From: Antedon mediterranea
Lineage: Eukaryota > Echinodermata > Crinoidea > Comatulida > Antedonidae
Assembly: GCF_964355755.1 (NCBI RefSeq)
Contig: NC_092672.1
Location: 15,498,501 to 15,562,500, forward strand
Reading direction: 5' to 3'
DNA length: 64,000 nucleotides
Shown: piece after piece, positions 57,331-64,000 of the stretch
How the letters are laid out: each line of letters begins with the position of its first letter
How positions within the stretch are numbered: the first letter of the stretch is position 1
Translations under genes and position numbers: made by a program
Notes under the pieces: generated by a model
Databases searched by the model: none
What the model was told of the DNA's origin: nothing
Seen by the model: the letters and a program-made list of their open reading frames with translations, nothing else

Positions 57331-57597
57331 ATTTGCCAACATTCGTACATATTTCACAACATTATAGAGTTTAGGTAATTTAACCGATTGTAATGTAGTA
57401 TTTAGGATGTTTTAATTCGATTGTATTGTAGTATTTAAGATTTTCTAATTTCGAATCCGATTGTACAAAAATTTAAAGTGTTTAAATCTAGATAGGAATA
57501 ACATAGGCCTAGTATTTAATATGCTTTAATTTTGATTATACTGTAGTGTTTAGTTTAGTTTTTATATATAATAAGTAAGTATACCTACTTATATAGT

Positions 57598-58480
57598 TTT
57601 TATTTATTTATTTATTCATAGGAATCACCTTTATATCGGTGTCACACATTTATCAGTTAATGGTGCATCCAATTTACAGACAAAATTACAAATAACATAA
57701 GCCACAAAGTTCTAAATACTAATACATAACATCAAAACAAAATGTAAACTAGTTAATTAATTTATAGATCTGTATGAAAATACATAATACGTAAATTGTA
57801 CAATATATATAACTACAAAAATTAAAACAGAACAACAAAAATACAGGATAGGCCTAAGAAATAAAACTTACAGATACATCCTCATAGAGATGTATGTAGC
57901 TTGTTTACTATATTAATCAATTAGTTGAGAGAGGTAATGTGGATAACATTGTAGATCTAGTAACCCATGCTTTCATTAAATATGTTTTACAATAAAAATC
58001 AAAGATTTTTCCTAATGTTTCATTTTCAGTGAATAAATTGTCTAGCATAAAGTGGTGTTTTAACTGAGGTCCACAATTAAAATTATCCCGGTACATACTT
58101 AATTATTGTCTAACAGAGTTTAATGAAGGACATTTAAATAACAAAATGGTTTACTGTTTCTTTTTCGTTTGTACTACACATCTTACATAATCCTGTGTCA
58201 TGATTTGATCAGGATTTTCTACGACCCTCAAGATCTAGAGAGTTTGATCTTGCTTTAAATTTTAAATTGATACTCTTAAAATTAGTTTTATCTAACAAAT
58301 ATTGTTCAAGGTTTGGTTCCTTTATACATAGTATATTCCGTTAACGTTGTGTTTTGCATGGAATTTCGTTTTGCATTGTGCCTTTGAAAACCACTCGTTA
58401 TGATCAACTTGTTTATTATTTTTCCTAAATGGCTTTATCCAGTTAGTAGATGGTTCTTCATTAAATTTGTCTATAAAATT
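57598..58480 (-). mobile_element. LINE 3' end with C-terminal cysteine motif and (AATA)n tail
   Basis: Minus-strand FKARSNSLDLEGRRKS, then DTGLCKMCSTNEKETVNHFV (58250-58130), the CxxC...H C-terminal motif of several LINE RT proteins, followed by a 3' region ending TTCCTATGAATAAATAAATA at 57598-57620. Only the extreme C-terminus remains. 58490-58730 is AT-rich. Confidence 0.65.
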
Positions 58481-58889
58481 AGTTTTATATAAAATATCTT
58501 AATATAATATAATAATATTGTAATATAGTAATATTGTTACAAAATCTTGGCATTCCCTAACACTAGGCCTACCTAATAATAACATGCCTTTTTAAAATGC
58601 TAGTTTTTGATGTTCTGTATTGTTCCTTGTAGTTTGTACTGTAGGTTACATAACAGAACAATTGTATTGTCTTCCCATTAATAGACACCCTTCTCTACAT
58701 AAAACATAATACACCACACCCCTATCAAAATAATGGTATAGTCCATATAAGTCGAGGTGGCCGAAAACGGCACCTGATCCAGATCCCAGTTTCATATATC
58801 AATGTAACATTGCAATTTCCGTGGACCTAGCAGCTCTATTTTACAAAATTTTCTTACAGATGGGGGGGGGGGGGGAGTATGGGCGTACG

Positions 58890-60780
58890 CCCCCCCCCCC
58901 CTATTTTTTAAAGATTTTTTTTTTTTTTTTAAATTAAATAGATTTTAAAAACACGTATCGTTTCGACGGTCATCAATCACCGATGGTTTGCACATTTTCA
59001 TAGTGAAAATAGTACGTTGGAGCTTCAGCTTGATCCTTTGTGTACTATATCAATCTCTAGCGTTACCAACGATCATTCACAGTTAAGTGTAAGGAGCAAG
59101 TTGATAAAAGCCACGGGGTGTCACGAAAGCTCAGACCACGAAAGCTCAGACCCCCTAAGACCTAAGATCACGAAAGCTAAGACCCAACACCTAAGATTAC
59201 AAATATTTATCTTTCGCACCTGCCTTGTATTTTAACTCCCAACATTTATTCTGAATACCACACCTTAGAATTGGCACTTTCATGAAAAAGAATCACATAA
59301 AAAGTAACAAATACATTTTTAAATTGATGATTTTACAGACGTTTTTCTCGCACACAAAATGACTAGCCTACAGTACTACAGTAGGCCTACCCCATGTTCA
59401 ATGTTTTTGTTTCTATGGAACGTCAAAAGAGCAAAAATTATATAGAGGGCTGAAAACTCCGTGGAGTCCACCTACAGTGTGGATGGAACAATGTAAAATT
59501 AAAATTGTAATGATAATAGTATAATCATGCAAGTACGAAGAAATAAATACTGGCAAATAAATTTTAATTTAAAAATCATGATAAGTTTTTTTGTTTCGTT
59601 TTCTTTCTGTTTTTATGCTTGTACTATTATTGTTGCTCTTTTGGCGCTCCATGGAAACAAAAACATTGAGCATGGTGGGAGCTCGAGGAGTTACAGTATA
59701 CAAAGAAACACATATGTAAAATCATCAATTTAAAGGATTTATTTATTTGTTATTATGTGTTTCTCCTTCTGAAAGTACTTATAAGTCCTAATTTTAAAGT
59801 GTGGTGTTCAAGATAAAGTTAGTCAACAAATTTGGAGTCAAAATACAAGAAAGGCAGGTGCGTAAGAAAAACATCCTCTGAACCAACACAATGGAGTAAA
59901 TATATACCAACAGACAACCCGTCAAGTTTGTTTGTTGTAAAGAAAAAATATACATTTACTCAACGGGCGAAAATAATGTGAGTTTATCTATGTTTTGCGG
60001 TAGTATTAAATTATATTTATGGTAATAAATGAAACCTACTGTGTTTAAAATTATGTATGGATAAACAAGTATTGTTTTTAATCTGTAGTATATCTTAGTA
60101 TTTGTAATCTTAGGTGTTGGGTCTTAGCTTTCGTGATCTTAGGTCTTAGGGGGTCTGAGCTTTCGTGGTCTGAGCTTTCGTGACACCCAAAAGCCACGTG
60201 GTGAGCTTGGTCACGTTTCACTAAGCAGGTTGGCATCCTTTGTGATCGTCACTCCCGTATTGTAGAGTAGCGGTACCTCCGACGATCAACCACAGTCAAT
60301 GAATAGAGTTGATGAAGCCACATGGTCAGTGCTACTATACTACGCGCCCATTTATTAAGTACAATAAAAACAAAGGCTAGGACTGTATAGTGCCTATGAA
60401 AATTATCCCGTTAGTAATATACATTTTAATGAAATAAAGGCCTGTTAAAATATTAACAATGCTGCAGCATTTCATGACCCTTGTTGTTTTATTTGCTTTT
60501 CCGTCGATGATTCTCATAAACAAATTGCGATGACAAAAGAGGTGTTTTGTTTTTTTTAAATCACTAAATATAATGTAATGATGATCGAGCCGGACCGCTA
60601 ATTTTTAAACGATCGTTTAAACCAGGCCGTTGAATATGGTGACTACTTCTTCGCATGCAGCTAAAGTAAAATGACGTCACGTTAAAGCGTGTCGTCACAG
60701 AGTCTCATGCATATGCAAAAGAATGTTTTGTCTCTGCTTCTTGTGCGCTCATCATGATTTTACAAAATGTTTTCAGAGTG
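58890..60780. mobile_element. Dispersed repeat R6 copy 2, split by a Mutator-like insertion
   Basis: 58920-59115 and 60199-60530 match 41720-42190 of copy 1 (for example CATCAATCACCGATGGTTTG, CCTCCGACGATCAACCACAG, ACAATGCTGCAGCATTTCAT). Bases 60590-60715 match copy 1 at 42284-42371 in inverted orientation (GCATGCAGCTAAAGTAAAAT and AGAGTCTCATGCATATG), so the family varies by an internal inversion. The left edge is near the G/C runs at 58861-58902. Confidence 0.75.
59116..60188. mobile_element. Mutator/Foldback-like nonautonomous element, copy 2
   Basis: Near-identical to 45647-46724 but in the opposite orientation, 1073 bp, with the same outer TIRs starting GGGTGTCACGAAAGCTCAGA. The 10-bp target duplication aaaagccacg lies at 59106-59115 and 60189-60198; R6 copy 1 shows related uninterrupted sequence (GATGAAGCCACATGG at 41967). 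Interior frame 59527-59733 parallels the one in copy 1 with indels. No transposase. Confidence 0.93.
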
Positions 60781-60923
60781 ATATTAATGATGGTGCGATC
60801 GGTGGTACAGAAAATAATCCGATATTGTTCCTGATAACAAAGAAGCAGATTAAATATAGTTGTTTATTCGACCCATTTGGCTTAGACGCCTAGGCCTAGA
60901 CAGACTTTCTATGATACCTACTC

Positions 60924-61210
60924 CAGGCCCGTAGCCAGGGGGAGTTTTTATGGTTCAGGCGAAACCCCACCTTTAGTTTTCCAACTGCGAACCCCCATCC
61001 CCGACATGCCCAATACCTCACCCTCATCTCCAAAAATCCTCCAAATACGTGCCCCACAGTACAAAAAGTTGTTTGTAAATTGAAAAATTCGTAAACTTGT
61101 TCGTGAACCTTCTTCTCTGTATGAGCGCGTCAACTAGTGATACGTGTCTGTAAATTTCTAAAACTTAAAAGCTGCAAATGAATTGCCGATTTTAACCTGA
61201 AAAATAAATG
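60924..61210. mobile_element. hAT-like repeat start (CAGGCCCGTAGCCAGGGGG)
   Basis: Begins with a G-rich terminus resembling common TE ends, and includes TGTCTGTAAATTTCTAAAAC and TGAAAAATAAATG, related to 55113-55160. The minus frame 61133-60948 has no domain. The end is not defined; 61211-61600 shows nothing. Confidence 0.45.
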
Positions 61211-61629
61211 TTTGGTCCCTGCATGTAACATGATATTGACGCGTCTCATAGCGAGCTGGCGCACGAACGATTCGTACAAAGGACACCGCCAGACAACTGC
61301 GTATACCTATTGTTTAGATCACTGGCAGTCAGGCAGCATATGCATAAAGTATATAGCCTTCCGACGTACATCAGTATTTATGTGTGACTATGAAGTATAA
61401 TGTATCATAGAGGATTATAGTGAATATTAATATTTTACACTATAATATCTATGGTATCAAGTACTGTAGTTCACATTATGGCATCCGATTATTTTTTTCT
61501 AGACCACCAGCCGATACGTACTAAAATGTATCAATATCACCTATTTACATATTTATATTCCTCAACAAATTGCTGTAAATAAATATTATAGATAGAGCTA
61601 GCAAATATGGGGCGCCATAAGCAGCAAAA

Positions 61630-61860
61630 GTGTGTAGCTGAAAAATGTATGTGTACATTTAAAATGTGTGTGTGTGTAATTGCAAAATGTATTTGTAAAC
61701 CTAAAAATGTGTGTGTATTTGTAAAATTCATGTTTGTAATTGTAAAACGTAGTTGTACATTTGTAAAATGTAGTTGTAAACTTTTAAAATGTAGTTGTAA
61801 ACTTTTAAAATGTAGTTGTACACTTTTAAAATGTAGTTGTAACAAGGAATGTACACTTGT
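61630..61860. repeat. Degenerate 21-bp minisatellite, open on both strands
   Basis: Units such as TTTTAAAATGTAGTTGTAAAC (21 bp) are clearest at 61755-61840 and more diverged upstream. The 21-bp period keeps frames open (plus KCSCKLL repeated, minus LQLHFKS repeated). No evidence of translation. Confidence 0.85.
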
Positions 61861-61869
61861 AACGCTTGG

Positions 61870-62345
61870 TTAGAGATCTCTAATCAAGCGTGAAGACCAT
61901 ACCATTTCTCGAAAGGGGTTTATCGTCTAGAATGGCTAGATGACCGGCGGCCTGCCACCGCCTGCGAATAACCTCTACGCACCCTCATGGTATTCAGCAA
62001 GTGAGACGAGCATGCACCACATGTTTGGATGGAATCTGGAATGCATACCCATACTTCTTTTAATCGTTGATTAGGGCTATCTATACTATAGTCAACTGTC
62101 AGTGTCATCCTATTGTTGAGTACAGTATACAGTACAGTATGTAAGTAGCCCATTCCTTAGAGCTGTAAACCAGTATAGGGCCTACTACTAGGCCTAGCCT
62201 AGTACAGCTACAACAGTACAGGGACTAGCTAGCCTAGCTAGTCTACTAGTAGGCCAAGAGGCATAGGCCTATTATATAGGCGCCGCCTAGGCCTAACTAG
62301 GCAAACCGCATAAACTAGCTAATAAATGCCTAGGCCTACATCACG
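61870..62345. other. TAGGCCTA-rich spacer with an unexplained minus frame
   Basis: A 77-codon minus frame (62153-61920; LKEVWVCIPDSIQTCGACSS) has a varied composition but no recognised domain. From 62160 on, overlapping CTAGGCCTAG- and CTAGCTAG-type palindromes are dense, typical of this genome rather than of a gene. Confidence 0.35.
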
Positions 62346-62353
62346 CAGCTTAA

Positions 62354-63360
62354 AGGAAAGGAACACCCTGGGCTAAATGTGCCACTGTGCTTATAGATAA
62401 ATGTAATAAAAACATGATTACAATGGTTCAAGGTACAATAGTAAGCAATTTAGTTAAAAAATAGACTTTTAAACGACAACATATCTGAAATTGAACAGCG
62501 CCATTTTGACAGGTTAAGAGCAATTATGTGACGTCAGATTAGGTGGACGCATTCAAGCAAATCCAAGCGCCCATCGTCATAGTACAGTATTTCAATATGG
62601 AAGTGCGGGATAGACATAAATAAAATCAATTAAATAGCCTAACATACCTAATATTTTCGGAATATGGCTTGGAGTTTTTATAATTCAGAAAATTTGGAAC
62701 CAGAATATACAGAAAGAGAGTTAGTTTTGCGTCGTGCTGATGAGGAAAAAAGAAGAGAAGAACAACATTCTCGAGCATAACAAGCCGTCGAAGAATGGTG
62801 TACTTTCGGCCAGTGTATCGTATGCCTTACTACTAGGCCTAGAACTCGTGTTGAACGAAAATAAAGTAGACACTGCATCGTCAACCAACAGCCTCCGTTT
62901 GGAAGGTTTGCCAGTTAATTCCCCTACCAAATCCCGTTTGAAACAGCTAGGCAATAAAAGTAACAATAGATTAACAATAGCTGAAAGATTTACGAATTGG
63001 CTTGCAGAAGAAAAGATCGATCGAAGGTTTGTTTACCAAGCCAGCGCATGCTCATACCGTGTCATCGCCGTCCTGCATGACCGCATGTCGCGTTATTAGC
63101 CAATCATATTAGCGGATTCGCTTAGCCAATAGAAGCGCTGAATGCAACCGCGAATCTTAAAATTTTCGTCGGCCGTATCTGACGTCACAAACAGGCTGCC
63201 ATGAGCACAAGATGGCGATTTTCAAATGTCTTGAAAACAGCTTTAAAATCCTGTTTACTAGAAAACTACAAATCCGATTTAAACATAAATTGTGCTGAAT
63301 ATTAAGTTGGTAGGTTTACTTTTATAATAGTTAGGTAAGATATTAGGGTGTTCCTTTCCT
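62354..63360 (+). mobile_element. TTAA-flanked Kolobok-like (or piggyBac-like) element, 1007 bp
   Basis: Ends AGGAAAGGAACACCCT (62354) and its inverse, AGGGTGTTCCTTTCCT (63345-63360), bounded by TTAA at 62350-62353 and 63361-63364. Such AGGxxAxxxxCACCC ends with TTAA duplications are known from deuterostome Kolobok or piggyBac MITEs. The interior has a decayed coding region (see next entry). A fragment of the same family is at 28807-28965. Confidence 0.85.
62664..63100 (+). pseudogene. Decayed element-borne ORF, possible P2X7-type cysteine motif
   Basis: From ATG at 62664 the frame reads MAWSFYNSENLEPEYTEREL, a charged stretch RRADEEKRREEQHSRA, a stop, then EEWCTFGQC. WCxxGxC resembles the WCxCGxC start of P2X7-type intracellular cysteine domains found in many invertebrate repeat-borne proteins, with one Cys changed to Phe. 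The later frame (ending RMSRY at 63099) reads FTNWLAEEKIDRRFVYQASA; its counterpart at 28807 reads NWLAEKKIDQRFVYQVSA. Function unknown; the P2X7-type link is tentative. Confidence 0.35.
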
Positions 63361-63364
63361 TTAA

Positions 63365-63860
63365 GTGTCAGTGTTTACTGTACCTGTCATCAATTTAAAA
63401 AAGGATTTATTTGTTTATACATTTTATAAGGGTCAGACGTGAGCCTACTTATGAATGAGGCCTACTTAAAGCCTAAATCCAAGATTTGCTATTCATGATA
63501 TAGTTAGTAATAACACATTTGGAGTTGATAACAGCAGTAGGGCTGGTGTTAGGCTAGCCAAACCTGCAGGGTATGGCCTAGCCTAGTAGTAGTAGCCCAG
63601 CTAGTTGTAAGCTAGCCCTACTAGACCTGGGTAAAACAATCAATATTTTACTACTGAAATAACAAAATGCGATATTCTATTCTTCTTCTTGTAATGTAGA
63701 ATAATCCTTTAAAATATATCTAAACTAGAGGGTACTCCGAGAGTACAAACCTCCGCCTACTGTAAAATTCCCCTACATAAAATTCCCTCCGAAAATGTTT
63801 TTTTTTTTACTTTTTTTTTATTAGTTCTAAAGTGTAAATAGGCTAACTGCACACTACAAA
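63365..63860. other. Spacer with TAGGCC-type palindromes
   Basis: No gene recognised. Dense CTAGCC/TAGGCT words at 63540-63630. Confidence 0.4.
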
Positions 63861-63867
63861 GTTGTGG

Positions 63868-63940
63868 ATGAGAGTTTGGTGTAATGGTTATGTATCCAGC
63901 CTCTCACAGTTAAGGTCCCTGGTTCAAATCCCGCTGAGAG
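63868..63940 (+). repeat. tRNA-like sequence followed by T-run
   Basis: GAGAGTTTGGTGTAATGGTT (A box), CCTCTCACAG (anticodon-arm-like) and GGTTCAAATCCCGC (B box), then eight Ts that would end pol III transcription. The ends (GAGAG on both sides) do not pair, so it is not a functional tRNA by eye; a SINE head or tRNA pseudogene is likely. Confidence 0.5.
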
Positions 63941-64000
63941 TTTTTTTTATTTTTATATATTTTTTTTTCGTCCGAGCTTTTGGGGCATAGATCATTGTGT

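Larger units (their letters stand above)
56155..58783. mobile_element. Possible composite element with 50-bp inverted ends around two LINE pieces
   Basis: GGATCAGGTGCCGTTTTCGG, CCACCTCGACTTGTATGGAC and TATACCATTA at 56153-56205 is nearly the exact inverse of 58732-58783. The 2.5 kb between hold two minus-strand LINE 3' parts. One explanation is a transposon with LINE insertions; another is two inverted repeat copies. No target duplication is seen because the outer sequence is the 112-bp repeat on both sides. Confidence 0.5.

Noticed and set aside
62678-62966. Minus-strand frames within the Kolobok-like element
   Set aside because: Serine-rich shadow frames opposite the plus-strand reading; no domain.
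63868-63940. Functional tRNA gene
   Set aside because: A and B boxes are present, but the ends do not form an acceptor stem.

Overview
This is animal (eukaryotic) nuclear DNA: AT-rich, dense in retrotransposon and DNA-transposon remains, with tRNA-headed SINE-like units, splice-like sites and no operons. The palindrome TAGGCCTA and its variants are unusually frequent (for example 21355-21390, 22495-22515, 62170-62340, 63540-63600). Together with the mix of CR1/L2/Jockey-type and Rex1-like LINEs, a Penelope-like element, hAT, Kolobok-like and Mutator/Foldback-like elements, this suggests a marine deuterostome invertebrate, most likely an echinoderm. That placement is inference; no marker gene fixes the species.

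Only one gene looks intact: a 440-residue type I membrane protein on the minus strand (13385-14707). It has a signal peptide, three Ig domains, one membrane segment and a tyrosine-bearing tail ending in an ITIM-like SVYAEV. Its coding region is one uninterrupted exon. On its downstream side, same strand, lie two pieces of a dead paralogue (10711-10921 matching Ig3; 8506-8575 matching the stalk), split by about 2.1 kb of inserted repeats. Two orphan exon-like segments with good splice signals (24357-24520 and 44402-44525, minus) may belong to other genes or be gene relics.

Almost everything else is repeat. 0-12 kb: two minus-strand LINEs, one split by a Foldback-like element (2249-3236), a MITE, a plus-strand LINE, another MITE, LINE ends and hAT-like pieces. 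15-23 kb: a 440-bp-period repeat (R1), a Penelope RT relic, a MITE, and a long plus-strand LINE with an inserted R4 repeat. 24.8-25.5 kb: a minisatellite open on both strands. 26-31 kb: an old repeat landscape. 30.7-32.4 kb: a recent approximately 0.94-kb tandem duplication. 32.7-36.5 kb: a tRNA-derived SINE, a broken hAT transposase and a LINE 3' half. 37.6-40.1 kb: a second R1 copy and a LINE. 41.7-47.6 kb: hAT-like repeat R6, a MITE, LINE pieces and a Mutator-like element with 90-bp TIRs and a 10-bp target duplication. 48-58.5 kb: LINE fragments, a Gypsy tail with a very short LTR, and a LINE with its ORF1. 58.9-60.8 kb: a second R6 copy split by a second Mutator-like copy, again with a 10-bp target duplication. 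62.35-63.36 kb: a TTAA-flanked Kolobok-like element.

The elements do not form a pathway. The readable biology is one Ig receptor with a decayed tandem sibling in a transposon-rich region, and a clear nesting order that gives relative ages: LINE before Foldback-like insert, R6 before Mutator-like insert, LINE before hAT-like insert. All identifications come from reading motifs by eye; no alignment or database search was run.
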